Positions 11,580-22,864 of a DNA stretch of 64,000 bases are shown in pieces. A program made the position numbers and the translations under genes. The notes beneath the pieces are model-generated. The model made no database searches. It saw only the letters and a list, made by a program, of their open reading frames with translations, and was not told where the DNA came from. The stretch lies in assembly GCA_026826555.1 (NCBI GenBank), contig JAKSZT010054569.1:3710258-3774257 (forward strand), read 5' to 3'. Positions within the stretch are counted from its first letter, which is position 1. Each line of letters begins with the position of its first letter. Origin of the DNA: Tolypeutes matacus. Its lineage: Eukaryota; Chordata; Mammalia; Cingulata; Chlamyphoridae.

Positions 11580-11650
11580 CAGTTTCCTCATTTTTAAAGT
11601 GACGTAGTTAGTGCAGGGCAGGAGTTGCAAACTCCAAGGTCTACCCAGCC
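11580..11650 (+). mobile_element. MIR SINE, right part
   Basis: After the second copy of the duplication, AAAGTGACGTAGTTAGTGC continues the MIR interrupted at 10989. Confidence 0.65.
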
Positions 11651-13404
11651 CAGTCAAGTGATGCAAATGAATGGAGATAGTAAGAACTCTAATGAACTGG
11701 AGATTTTTGCACAGTGGGAAGAGCTCATCTCTGCTTAGCTCTAGCTGGTTGCTGCCAGGTAAGAAATGCAAGCCCAGTCCATCCAGATTCTAAATTTTCT
11801 AGAGAAGCTAGAAATCCAGAGTTCTGCATGTAACCTTTCATTTTTTTAAAATGGTGGCAACCAATTCATTTTTTAAAAAAATACTGTGTTTCCTGTTCCC
11901 GTGTCTATGGTCAATATGGGCAGAAGTTTGCAACTTCTAGTCGAAGTCAACACTGACATTAAATTCTTCTAAACAAGGAGGTATAGTCAATAATCACTGA
12001 TTCAAGCACTAAGATAAAATGTTGATTGAGAAACAGTTTCTAGAAACTTTCAAGGAGATTCTCTTCAGTTTAAATTATACACCATATGATTATTAAAATT
12101 GTTCAGAACCTTAAGCATGCATTTTATATATCACCCTTAATCTTGATTTCATCTTCTTTCTTACTGTCACTTTCCTTTTGTCCTAATTTGTTTTTCTTAT
12201 TTTAATTTTGTTTTACTGTATATATTTCTATAAGCCCCTTAAACCTTCTCTCTAATATAGTGGGATATAAAAAGACCCCTAAAAATTTCCTATTTCTGTG
12301 ATTATTCATTACCCAACTTCCCACAGTTACAAGGTTGTAAGTAGAAGCAAAATGTGTCACAATAACAGCCTAGAAAATCATTCCTAAAGTGTTTAAGACA
12401 GATTGACTCAGCCTAGGGTTTATGATACAGGGAATAAAATATATAAAACTACTAAAAGGACGCCTGACCCAGCCTGTCTCTCTACTGACTACAAATTTCT
12501 GAAATTATTTTTTTCTGGTAAAAATGAATTATATGTTTATTACAATAAGACTATCTACTGGAATGAAAAATCCCGACAAACAAAATGTAAAGTGGAAATA
12601 TTTGCTGTTGACTTTTTCTATATAGATGATATCTAGAAACACGACAGCTTTGACAGTGAGAAAAACATAAGACAGCATTTGACTAAGTATGTCATTATTG
12701 AGTCATCTATACTCTGCAACTACACAGTATAAGCAAGACCATCATTTTCTTTCTGCTACTCATAGACATTAAGTTAGATTTCACCTAAACTCTGAAGAAG
12801 GCTAGGAAAATTCCTATGATTTCCTCTGAACCCAAGGAAGAGAAAGGCTTTTTGTCCCATCTTTTGTATGTACAAAGTATACAGAGGGCAAACATTTAAC
12901 TGGAAGGCTCCAATAGTTCTATCACGATGGGGAACTAGTTAAGAAGAAAATTCTATAGAATAAGAAAAATAAATCCAGTATCTATATCCTGTAGCTATTG
13001 GTCAAATATCTGTATAACATAGAGAATGCCAAGATCCAGGCTACTCATAGTTTTCTTAAAGGAACGATCCTTGGCATAATAAGGCTCTAAAAAAGAAAAT
13101 ATTTAGACAGCTTGCTGGAATAGATTGTAATGGACTTTGACCTGTATAAAATATTATAGGGAAGCCCTTAATCATTCATTAACCTGCAGACAAGGAACGA
13201 AAATAGTTTGTGGATAATACTTCAAATGTGACTTTCTTTCTCTGCTTATATCATGACATTCTGAAATATAGCCATTAAATAAAAATTACCTATAATGATG
13301 GTAAGAAGCAGAGGTATGGAGAAATCTGGAGACTAGATGATGCGCTGCCAGGCCGAGTGATGGTCAACCTGTCTTCTGCACCCTGCTTCTCGGACATAGA
13401 CAAC
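11651..13404. other. Unassigned sequence, 1.75 kb
   Basis: AT-rich with no recognisable gene or repeat. The 77-codon frame at 12403-12636 (+) has no splice or domain support. Confidence 0.5.
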
Positions 13405-13625
13405 AAGACTAACACTTGTTGCTCGGTGCTTTCTCACATTATCTAAATTAATCCTCCCCACAATCCAACAAGGTGGAGGATCATTACTATAATTTTATAG
13501 AAGAAGAAATCCAGGCTCAGAGAGCTGAAGAAATTTCCTCAGTCCCATACAACGAGAAAGGGGTGAAGCTGAGATATGAACTAAGGTCTGCCTTCACCAG
13601 AGTCCATGCTGTTTCTATGGAAATA
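13405..13625 (-). mobile_element. MIR SINE
   Basis: CTTTCTCACATTATCTAAAT, TAATCCTCCCCACAATCCAA, GAAATCCAGGCTCAGAGAG and TATGAACTAAGGTCTGCC follow the reverse-complement MIR over most of its length. An 86-codon frame at 13473-13733 is a by-product of it. Confidence 0.9.
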
Positions 13626-15764
13626 TGGTACCTGCCTGAGTTCAGGGAGATTTTAATCATGGAAGGGCTGCAGGGATGGGAAGAAACAGTGGGTCTGGCT
13701 ATCAGTCAGCTGGGTCAGGATTCCAATAATTAAGAAAAAGGACTTCTAGAGGCACTCTGACCATCACCACCATTATAACAGACACTGGTGCACATCTTAC
13801 CTCCCTTTACAATTTTCCACACAGTAGCAGAGCAACCATTCCTGTCAATTTTATTCATACCTCAGTATTCCCCAGCCCTACCAGCAGATCCTAAGATTCA
13901 CCTGATCTTGGATATGACAGACCACCCACTCTATCCTAACCAGGAATCATTTAAGCAGCATGCAGGTCAGCCTTGAGGTGTGAAGCGCCTCGAAGGACAG
14001 TTTTAATTGTGAGTTTATTTTTAAAAGGATGCTTATTTCATCCTTTATTTAATTCCATAGTTTCTTAGCTTGCAAGGGCTGAGCCTAACATCCAGTGGCA
14101 CACACTGATAAGTGCTGCTGATTCATGTATAAATATCCGCCTTATGGGTAAATATTTAACTGACTTGCTATAGTCTGAATGCTGCCCTGACCACACTGAA
14201 TAAACAAAGTCAAGTGCCATGAAATAAAGGAGCTATTATGTTTTTAAAGATGCAAGATGATGGAGGTAGACCTTGTGATTTCTAATTATTTAATATTCAT
14301 GAATCACAAAATATTGGCCTGAACAAGTACAACAGAAAACCCACCCTGTGCAGGGGTTCCAGGTCTCACTCAGATATTCCCAGGATTGCAGGACTGGCTG
14401 GAGAGAAGGCAGGATCTGACTTACCCAACCAAGTGGCTGAGTTGGAGCTCGGGAAAGGGGTGAGGAGGAGATGAAAAGGACCACTTGGTGTTGATTCATC
14501 TGCTCTCTAGAGTGGTGTAGGGAGAAAGTAGGGGTAAAATGCGAGGAAAAGTAAGCAGGTGTGGCTGGGTCTCAGGCTGGACTTAGGAGAAGAAAAGGGT
14601 GAAAAGGGCAAGTGCTTTCTATCCCTTTATGGATTGAAGTGAAACATGAAATTAGTTGATAATTCTTAGAAATGAAACTGAATTGGTAGATGTAAATTAG
14701 AAGGGCAAGGCCAGAGTTTGAGAAATCTTTCTGACCATGGAGTTAGTTAAATAGACTAAAAGGTAAGCCCCAAACATTTACAGGTAACCAGAAACCATTT
14801 CTAGGTTGTCTCTTTGGCTTTGAAAGTCAAATGTAAGAAGTGTTTATGTTAAATATATTAATAGTATTTTTTCCCATACAAATTCTGAAAATAGAGCTTT
14901 TTGTTAGTTTTGCTGTCCATAAATATGCAGAGTGGCTCTAATATTCAAGGCTTGACTTGGTTATAGCATGACAGCATAAAGGAAATATTTTTGAGTATTT
15001 TGATATGGAAAAATGCAGAGAGTCGGCTTGTCTGAAAGTTTGACTTGGGACAATGGGGTTTCAAATTTGACCCATTATGGAATGGAATCCCCTCCCCCAT
15101 CATGTTTACTGGGCAGAACATAATTTGGCCAGTGGCACTCAGTTTTAATTCTTGTTTCTGCCAAGTTTTCTTTCTCTTGTTCTACTAAACTTTTTCATCA
15201 GTGCTATGGGGGTTAACACTACTTCTCTCAAAAAGACGCATCTCTCTCAGAGTATTAAAAGGTTTGGAGATATGCTAATATTATAACAGCATCAAGCAGT
15301 TAAAGAGAAACTATTCTTGAATGCCTCTTCCTTGAGTGTTCTATATCCAAGAGTCTGTGTGTGGCACCGTCAGAAACACTTGGGTCCTCCACATCCTCTC
15401 TAGCCCTTGAATGGGCTTCTGAGGGAGAGGGAGTTGACTTAGCCACGTCCCCCACTGTAGGAGTCAGGAGAGGGTTAGAAGTCAAAGCAGAGAAATGGGG
15501 AACTTCCAGCCTGGTAGATGAAGACAAGCTGCCTCTAGCCCCCAAGCTAAGGAAAGGAATGCCTTCAATTCAACTAAAAACTAACTTGTATGCCATGTGT
15601 AAGGACTTGTGTTTCCCCATTCTAAACATGTGACTAGGACTCCAGTGGTGAGGCCCTTCAATGGAGAAGAATGCCGGGGGCCTCAAGCATCTAGGGCACT
15701 CCATACTACCAGACTACGTTCCCTAGTAGTCTGCCAAGAGAGCCAATACAATAAAACAAAAGCC
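13626..15764. other. Unassigned sequence, 2.1 kb
   Basis: No gene or repeat family recognised. Frames at 14290-14499 (-) and 15361-15633 (+) and 15300-15545 (-) overlap or lack flanking splice signals. Confidence 0.5.
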
Positions 15765-15995
15765 GCTGTTATTTACTGAGTGCCCACTTTGCCAGGCCAT
15801 GTACTAACAGGTCACTATCTCTATACCTCACAACAACCCTATGAAGTAGATCTTATTTGCCCAATTTACAGATGAGGAAACTGAGGCTCTAAAGAGTTTA
15901 AATATCCTGTCCAAACACCAAGTATCTTGTCCAAGTAAGTTGCAGAGATGGGCTTAAACCCAGGCGTCTCTGCTTCCCAAGCCTTTGTCCTTTCT
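15765..15995 (-). mobile_element. MIR SINE
   Basis: TTATTTACTGAGTGCCCACT, CTCACAACAACCCTATGAAG, ACAGATGAGGAAACTGAGGC and GATGGGCTTAAACCCAGGCG are diagnostic reverse-complement MIR blocks in the expected order. A short internal duplication of CTTGTCCAA lies near 15908-15935. Confidence 0.95.
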
Positions 15996-16789
15996 TATTA
16001 GGAATTCTTTCATAGAAAGGTGGTATGGAATTTTAAAAAAATCTAATCCCTCTCTACTGAAACAGAAGTATGAGTGGCCAGAATTATCCTCAAAGCTTTT
16101 ATCCATAAAATGCATCACCTTGTTACCTCACTTTTTTTTACTTTAAGATATCACATGTTACAACAAGTTAGCTTGGCAGCATTTTTTAGAAACCCACATT
16201 TATAAATTCTGAAAACTCAGAAGGGCATTAATACTAAATTAAGGAGAGGTTCTGGGTTTTGTTATGCTTTTTTTCCCCTAACTGGATTCATTTTTCTGGT
16301 AAGGCATTTTCTAGACCTGTTGTTAGCTCTCATCTCATGTTACAGATTCAACTTTAAGCCATCTCAAGAGTCTCTTAATCCTTCAGTCAAACATCATCAG
16401 ATGCAATACAATATGGAAAAATCTCCAAATGAAGAGAATTGGAGGAAAAAAAAGATAGGCAATCACGATGATAAGTTAAGTATACAAGTAGGCAAAATGA
16501 ATTGAGGGTAGTCACACTGGACCATAGGCTCTAACATCACTGTAGGCTTGACTATATGATATTTGTGATATTGTGGGTCTTTATTAGAGTACTATGATCC
16601 ATTTGTTTCCCACTTTTAGAGGAATGTACAAAAATGGGAATGTTCTGAAAATAACAATAAATATGATTAAGTATTCAGAAAATATACGTCTTTGGAGCAA
16701 AATCTAAAGAAGTTGTATTGCTACATTAAGTTGTGGAATTATTAAAGTAGATTAATTTTAAAATGTGAAGGCATTTTATATGTGTAATT
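15996..16789. other. Unassigned sequence
   Basis: AT-rich. No gene or repeat recognised. Confidence 0.5.
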
Positions 16790-17395
16790 CTTTTAATTAA
16801 AATTTTTTTATTTTAAAAGAAGCTTTAGATTACATAAATGTTACATAAAAAATATAGGGAAAAAAAAATGGGATTCACAAATGCCCGACACCCTTCCTCT
16901 CCCACACTTTCAACATTAACAACATCTTTCATTAGTGTGGTACATTTGTTACAATTGATGAACACATATTGAAGCACTGCTACTAACTGTGGACTATAGT
17001 TTACATTATAGTTTACACTCTGTCCCACACAATTTTATAGGTTATGACAAAATGTATAATGGCCAGTATCCATCAATGCAATGTCATGCAGGATAATTCC
17101 AATGTCCCCAAAATACCCCCATATTACACCTATTCTTCCCTCTCCTTCCCCTCAGAACCTCTGATGGCTTCTGCCTTTATATCATTGGTAGAATGGTAGT
17201 AAGTCTATGATTGAATAATAATAAGTCTACTTTAGTCCATTGTTCATTCCCCAATCTTGAGGATTTGGGGATGGTGATGCCTACTCTATTTCTAGTTGAG
17301 AGGAGGCTTAGATCCCATGGGGCAGATGGATGGAAGTATCTTGCTTGCTGTCTGTTCCTTGGGATGGGCATTGTCCATCATCATCTCCATTTCTG
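16790..17395 (-). mobile_element. 5'-truncated xenarthran L1 3' end
   Basis: The left end is T-rich (16799-16815), the tail of a minus-strand insertion. Motifs shared with 20526-21712 include CATTAACAACATCTTTC, GTGGTACATTTGTTACAATT, GGTTATGACAAAATGTATAA, GATGGTGATGCC and GTCCATCATCATCTCCAT. It stops near 17390, well short of the 20526 copy. No clear target-site duplication was found. Confidence 0.85.
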
Positions 17396-17499
17396 ATCAA
17401 CTGTTCTCTGCTTAGGCATGATGTAAATGAAAAGAGTTTTAAAGGTAAGAAGAGGGATTTGGTTGGTAAAATGAATTCTCTACCAAAGGACTACTGAAC

Positions 17500-17715
17500 A
17501 ATAGCTCCATTTATTAAACACCAACTATGTATCTGGCACTATAGTAGGTGCTTTTCCTATACGATATCATCCAGTCTTCATATCAACCTATGAGAGAAGT
17601 GTTATCCCATGCTATGACGAGAAGGCTGGTCTTAGAGAAGCTAAATAATGTCTCTGAAGGCAGAGAGTGGTGAACGAATTAGAGTAACATCTAACTCCAG
17701 GTCTCTGACCTAAAT
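17500..17715 (-). mobile_element. MIR SINE
   Basis: CCATTTATTAAACACCAACT, CTGGCACTATAGTAGGTGCT, a TCATATCAACCTATGAGAG block and ACTCCAGGTCTCTGACC match a reverse-complement MIR. Confidence 0.85.
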
Positions 17716-18867
17716 CTTGCAGGTCTTCAGTTATCACTTTTGTAATTTCTAAATCCTTATCTGCAGGTTTGGCACCTGGTTCCACACGTGCCAGATTCAA
17801 CAGGCTCCTTTCAACTTGGGTGTTTCAGGCAGATGCCTGGGCTGACTGAGCCCTTGGGGCTGTTTCTGGCAATATTTATTAAACTTATTTACGTCCATGA
17901 ATTAAAGAGATTGGTGTTTTTTTCATCCTAGGCAAAGGAGCACCTGTAAACCTGGAAGAATTTTAAGGGGCAGAGGACTCGATGGATACTTTCCAGCTGA
18001 GAGGGGGTAGAATGTAAGCAAGGAAACTTCACATTTAGACAAATATGAGAGATGGGAATATTGTAATTGCAAACAGAATATGCCTAATGACATGAAAACT
18101 CACCAGGTTTTTGTTCACAAATGTGTTCTGTAGGAGTTTAACATCTCAAATAAGCCTTTAAGGGGCAGTAATCTTAACAGATGTCCACCATCAGGTTTGT
18201 CAGCATGTGGAAAAGCACTTTAAGTAAACCCAAAAAACAACAATGGACTTAGCAGATGTTCTATTAAGATTTGGTTTGAACTACTTAAAATGATGCTCAG
18301 CTACTCAAGACATGAACAGGCTAAGGAAGAGAAAAGCTTTCTTCCTCTTGTTGCCTCTTGATCACTGGCCTATTGCTTGCAGTTGATCCCAAAACAATTT
18401 CTTTAAGAAGTCAAACTATTTTCAAATACCAGTGGTCAGGAATAAGTGCATTTACTGTGAGTTTGTTATAAATTCCTAACTTTGAAGCTCTACTGAGTGA
18501 CTTTTACTGCTCTGCCATTACATAGGTATAGGTTACATTTCCTATAAATAACCTTTAAAACATTTTTACTGAAAAAAAAAAAAAAAATCAATGCATAAAA
18601 TAGGAACTCTAGACTAAATCTATATCTTCCCTCCTCCTTTCACTGAAAACAGGTTTTAATGATGGTCAAAGGAAAATGCAGAGAATAAGAAATATGCCCC
18701 TGCTTTAGCAGCACAGAGAAGGGTATGGCCAGATTCCTATTAACTGGAACGGCCTAGAGCTTTTTCATGCAGGCATCACTCTGTGCCCAGAGAACTAACC
18801 TGTAGGAAGCTGAAGCTCGGCTGAGAGGCTGCACACAAAATGCAGATGAGATCAGCAAGGGTACTGG
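17716..18867. other. Unassigned sequence with a poly(A) run
   Basis: About 16 A lie at 18572-18587 with no recognised retroposon body. A stretch at 18698-18730 resembles part of U6 snRNA but is too short to call. A Y-rich acceptor-like site at about 17935 has no paired donor. Nothing else is recognised. Confidence 0.5.
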
Positions 18868-18917
18868 TGCAGGGCACTTTACAATTTGTTTTCAAAGTGC
18901 TCCCCATTTGATTTTTT
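18868..18917 (-). mobile_element. MIR SINE, left part (split by DAS)
   Basis: GGCACTTTACAATTTG is the outer end of a reverse-complement MIR that continues at 18997. The last 17 bases are the left copy of the target-site duplication of the DAS element. Confidence 0.65.
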
Positions 18918-18996
18918 TTAGGAGGTACCGGGGAATGAACCTGGGCCCTTGTATATGGGAAGCAGGTGCTCAACCACTGAGCTACATCTACTCTCT
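18918..18996 (-). mobile_element. Short DAS-III-like SINE
   Basis: Minus-strand reading gives a tRNA-like head with GTAGCTCAGTGGTTGAGC, the GGTTCATTCCC B-box region and GGTACCTCC before an A-rich tail. It is 79 bp. The duplication TCCCCATTTGATTTTTT (17 bp) lies at 18901-18917 and 18997-19013 and is identical. Confidence 0.92.
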
Positions 18997-19143
18997 TCCC
19001 CATTTGATTTTTTACAATAGTCTTACATAGTAGGTAGTAAGTGTTAATATACTCCTTGTACAGATGAGACAACTGAGGCTTGAGATGAATAACTTGCCCA
19101 AGGTCTCAAAGCTGGAAACCGTGAAACTGGGATTGAAATATTT
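18997..19143 (-). mobile_element. MIR SINE, right part
   Basis: TTACATAGTAGGTAGTAAGT, ACAGATGAGACAACTGAGGC, AACTTGCCCAAGGTCTCAAA and TGAAACTGGGATTGAAA are reverse-complement MIR blocks. Confidence 0.9.
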
Positions 19144-19152
19144 TCTCTGTAC

Positions 19153-19348
19153 TAGTGGTTCTCACATTTGTTTACTTAAGAAACATCTGGGGAGCTTGTT
19201 AAAAAATCAGATACCCAGCCCCCACCCCAGAAAAGCCAATTTATTTGTTTTAGCAGGTCTGAGATGGGACCTGGGAATCTGCATTTATCCAGTTCTCTAG
19301 TGCATGCAGATGCAGGTGGTTCTCACAGTGCACTTTGAAGAAACACTG
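19153..19348. mobile_element. MER5A-like hAT-Charlie nonautonomous transposon
   Basis: The ends TAGTGGTTCTCACATTTG and CACTTTGAAGAAACACTG are imperfect inverted repeats. Internal CTGGGGAGCTTGTTAAAAAA, CAGCCCCCACCCC and GGACCTGGGAATCTGCATTT match MER5A. The flanking octamers CTCTGTAC and CTCCTTAC agree at six of eight positions, as expected for an old hAT duplication. Confidence 0.9.
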
Positions 19349-20044
19349 CTCCTTACCTCAGAAGGGCCTGGGAATGGTGGTGGTGGGGGGTGGAGAGGAT
19401 AAATGCAAATTTGCCTTCCATTTTCAAGGCAGGGGGTAACTGGCCATTTGGCATGCGCTTTGGGCAGCAGGAAGGTGAAGAAAACATAGACATGCTCTTA
19501 AGGAGTCTAAGATCTAGCAGGGGAGAAAAGACATATATGGAAACAACTTGAAAAAAGGTAATTATTATTAAGTGTATACATGAACAAAATGAAGTGTGGT
19601 TGCATACAGGTAACCAGAGGCCCAGGCAAGAAAGCAGTCATACCAAACCTAGGACTGGGAGTAAGGAGGACACGGGTACTACTTAATAAGGCAAGGCAGT
19701 GGATCAAAGGCCAGGGCCAGGTTAGGTCCTCACTGTGGACAGCAGACCATAGGTCCTGGACCACACTGAGCAGCCTTTTGCCTATTTCATACTTAGGGCT
19801 GTCCAGAGTAATGGGGTATCTACCTGGAAAGGAAGTAAGAGGATGTGATGGTAGATCCTGATGCAATGGTATTGGTGAACTGGGCAGGGAAAAAAAAATT
19901 GAGGCAAAAAAAAAAAAAAAAAAAAAAAAAAAGAAGTAGTTCTGCTTTGCCATAAAATAAGGGATACACTGACGATAAGAAAACTCTGGGGTTGAGACAG
20001 AATCACAGCCAGCCTCACTGATAAAATATCTTCTTTACACTGAC
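19349..20044. other. Unassigned sequence with a 27-base poly(A)
   Basis: AAGATCTAGCAGGGGAG near 19509 may be an eroded minus-strand L2 end. A run of 27 A at 19906-19932 resembles a retroposon tail, but neither body nor duplication was recognised. The stretch next to 20045 may be L2 that continues at 21713. Confidence 0.45.
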
Positions 20045-20525
20045 AACTGCTACATTTTTTATATTAAAATTAAGATTTTTATTTCTTCTCAATTTATTTA
20101 AAAAAAAAAATCAACTTTAGGTATAACTTCAATACAATAGGATAAACCAATTTTAAGTGTAAAGGTTGATAAATTTTGACAAGTACATACACTTATGCAA
20201 CTACCACCATGATAAGATATAGAACATCTCCTTCACCTCACATATTGAGTCTTCCAATTCATAAATATGGTATATGTATCCATTCATTAGGTTTTCTTCA
20301 CTTTCTTTCAACAAAACAATTTTTGTAATTTTTAATGTATAGATTTTGTATAAATTTTGTTAATTTATTCCTATGCATTTCATGTTTTTGGTGCTATTTT
20401 AAATGGTACTTTAAATTTCAAATTCCAATTATTTATTGCTAAAGTATTGTGCTATAAGTGTGATTTTTATATATTCACTTTGCATCCTTCAACAAAACTA
20501 AGCTCACTTATTAGTTCTAGTATTT
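20045..20525 (-). mobile_element. Old L1: ORF2 fragment joined to 3' UTR
   Basis: On the minus strand, 20525 to about 20235 follows the ORF2 consensus around the IPFTIA and LGIN regions, with stops. It then jumps to a 3' UTR (20235-20095, with CTTGTCAAAATTTATCAACC) ending in an A/T-rich tail. An internal deletion separates the two parts. The left 15 bases (20045-20059) are repeated exactly at 21713-21727. Confidence 0.75.
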
Positions 20526-21712
20526 TTTTAAAGATACTTAGATTATACAAATGTCACATAAAAAATATATGGGATTCCCAAATGCCCCGCTCCCATACCT
20601 CCCACATTTTCCCACATTAACAACATCCTTCCTTAGTGAGGTACCTTCATTGCAATTGGTGAACACATTTTGGAACATTGCCACTAAGCGCGGATTAAAG
20701 TTTACATTGTAGTTTACACTCTCTCCCACCAATTCTGTAGGTTATGACAAGATTTATAATTGCCTGTATCTGTCATTGCAATGTCATTCAGGACAATTCC
20801 CAAGTCCCAAAAATGCTCCTTATTATACCTGTTTTTCCCTTTCCCTACCCCTCAGAACCTCCAGTGGCCACTGCCTCCACATCAATGATATAATTTCTTC
20901 CATTGCTAGAATCATAATAAGTCCATAGTAGAATACCAATAAGTCAACTTTAGTCCATAGATCATTCCCCAATCCTGAGGATTCTGGGATGGTGATATCC
21001 ACTCTACCTATAATACAGAGGGGGCTATGATCCTATAGGGCCAATGGATGGGACCCTCTTGCTTGCTGTTGTAGACTCTTTCAGTACCTTGGGGTGGTAG
21101 TTGTCGATCATCATGTCCATGTTAGTTGTCCTGGGTGAGACCAATGAACTGGAGAGTAGGTGTTGCAACTCCGTTGAGATTCAGAGCCCATCTGGCACAT
21201 GGACAGCCCAAAGATTTAAGACTCTGGGATGTATACCTATCAATTCTAGTACTAATTATAGGTTCAAATAGAAGGACATTAGAGCCATGTGTAGGGAAAC
21301 CACAACTGAGTCCAACTCTGTCACTCTGGGGAGCATAAATTCCAAAGTAGGGCTCACTGGGGCACCAAACTCCTAAGCTACCTGCCCTGACTATAGTGTC
21401 TGGATGTCTCCAGAGCCCACAGGAGCACCACTATTTGGGGTAGTATCTACTTTGGCAGTCAAAGAGATCCTGCTGAGATATGCATAAGTGTGACTTCTGG
21501 GATAACCTCCTGACTCACTTTTAAGTCTCTTAGCCATATAAACTCATTTGTCCTTACCTTTCCCCCCTTTTGGTCAAGGTCTTTTTCCAGTTGCATTGCT
21601 GGTTGGTGCTTGGTATTAATCCCTTGGTGCCAGGGAGATTCATCACTGAGAGTCATGTCCCATGCTGGGGGGAAGGTAATTTATTTATATGCTGTGTTTG
21701 GCTTAGAGAGAG
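20526..21712 (-). mobile_element. Xenarthran L1 3' end, longest of three copies
   Basis: It starts on the left with a T run (20524-20530) and ATTATACAAATG. It continues through CCCACATTAACAACATCC, TAGGTTATGACAAGATTTAT, GATTCTGGGATGGTGATATC and AGAGTCATGTCCCATGCTGG, stopping at GCTTAGAGAG. The homologous copies at 10990 and 16790 stop earlier, the pattern of 5' truncation during L1 reverse transcription. Confidence 0.85.
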
Positions 21713-22435
21713 AACTGCTACATTTTTGTCTCCATTTCAGACCTTTCCTGAACTCAGGACTTATATAGCTAACTGCCTACTCAACACCCCTGCTTGGATG
21801 TCTGATATGTACCTCAAATTAAAGCTGCTCACAACCAAATCCTGCATCTGAAGCCTACTGCTCCCGCAGTGATCCCATTTCAGTAAATGGCAGCTACAAC
21901 CTAGTGGTTCCTTAGACCCAAAACCTCAGTCATCCCTGACCCCTCTTTCCCACACTCCATGTGCCTGGTCCAAGCTACCATAATTTCTCATCTGGATTAC
22001 TGCAATATCTGTACTGGTCTGACTACTTCCATGAGGAAGTGGGGCTGTTCCCACCTCAGGGTGGTAACCCAGTTCTGCTATTTCCTCTGCCTGGTCATCT
22101 GCAGGACTTGCTTTCTCACCTGCCTCAGATCTTCCTCATATGTCACCTTGTTAGTGAGGCTTCCCAAACAACCAATTTAAAATTACCCACCTCCATCTCC
22201 TCCATCTCCAGTACCCCCTTTTTGTTTTGTTCCACAACACATATCTCCATAAGACATTCTGCATGTTGGATTTGTTACTTGTTTCCTCCTTCCCCCCACC
22301 CTACACCAAAATGTAAACTCCTCAAGAGTAGGGATTTCTGTCTGTTTTGTTCACTGCTATATCTCTAGAAATAAGAATAATGCTAAGCTCATATTAGGCA
22401 CTCAATTTAAAGTCAAATGAATAAAGGGAAAGATA
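21713..22435 (+). mobile_element. L2 LINE 3' half
   Basis: TAACTGCCTACTCAACACCC, GATGTCTGATATGTACC, CATCTGGATTACTGCAATAT, CACCTTGTTAGTGAGGC, ATGTAAACTCCTCAAGAGTA, CTGTTTTGTTCACTGCTATA and a final AGGCACTCAATTT with AATGAATAAA follow the L2 consensus to its 3' end. It is non-coding now. Confidence 0.93.
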
Positions 22436-22533
22436 TGGGAGTCAAATTTTCAAATTGGGAATTAAAAGTCAATAAATATATAGATCCTTTCTGAAATAGT
22501 CATTGTGGAAAGGAGTGTTTTGAGAGTCTAGGA

Positions 22534-22864
22534 CAGGAGTTGGCTCTTTCTGTAAAGAGCCAGATAGTAAATATTTTTGACTTTGTGGCCAAATGGTCTC
22601 TGTTGCAACTACTCAACTCTGCCATTGTAGCATGGACGCAGCCATAGACAACATGTAAACAAATGAGCATGGTTGTGTTCCAATAAAACTTTACTTAAGG
22701 ACACTGAAATGTGAATTTCATATAAATTTTACAAGCCACAAAATACTGTTCTTTTGATGTTTTTCTAACTATTTAAAAATATAAAAATCATTCTGAGCTT
22801 GCAGCCATACAAAAACAGGCTGTGGGCTAGATTTGGCCCATGGGCCATAGTTTACTGACCCTTG
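22534..22864. mobile_element. MER58B-like hAT-Charlie nonautonomous transposon
   Basis: The ends CAGGAGTTGGCTCTTTCTG and TAGTTTACTGACCCTTG flank the diagnostic AGAGCCAGATAGTAAATATT, CAACTACTCAACTCTGCCAT and TTCCAATAAAACTTTACTTA. The 331-bp length and the extra middle part suggest the longer MER58B form. The 8-bp flanks GTCTAGGA and ATCTAGGA differ at one base. Confidence 0.9.

Noticed and set aside
18698..18730. U6 snRNA-like fragment (GCTTTAGCAGCACAGAGAAG, then TATGGCC)
   Set aside because: It resembles the U6 5' region with an internal deletion, but the match is short and the rest of U6 is absent. No tail or duplication was found. It could be chance.
19507..19953. Open frame of 148 codons, minus strand
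   Set aside because: Its start reads a poly(A) run as poly-Phe. No other evidence of coding.
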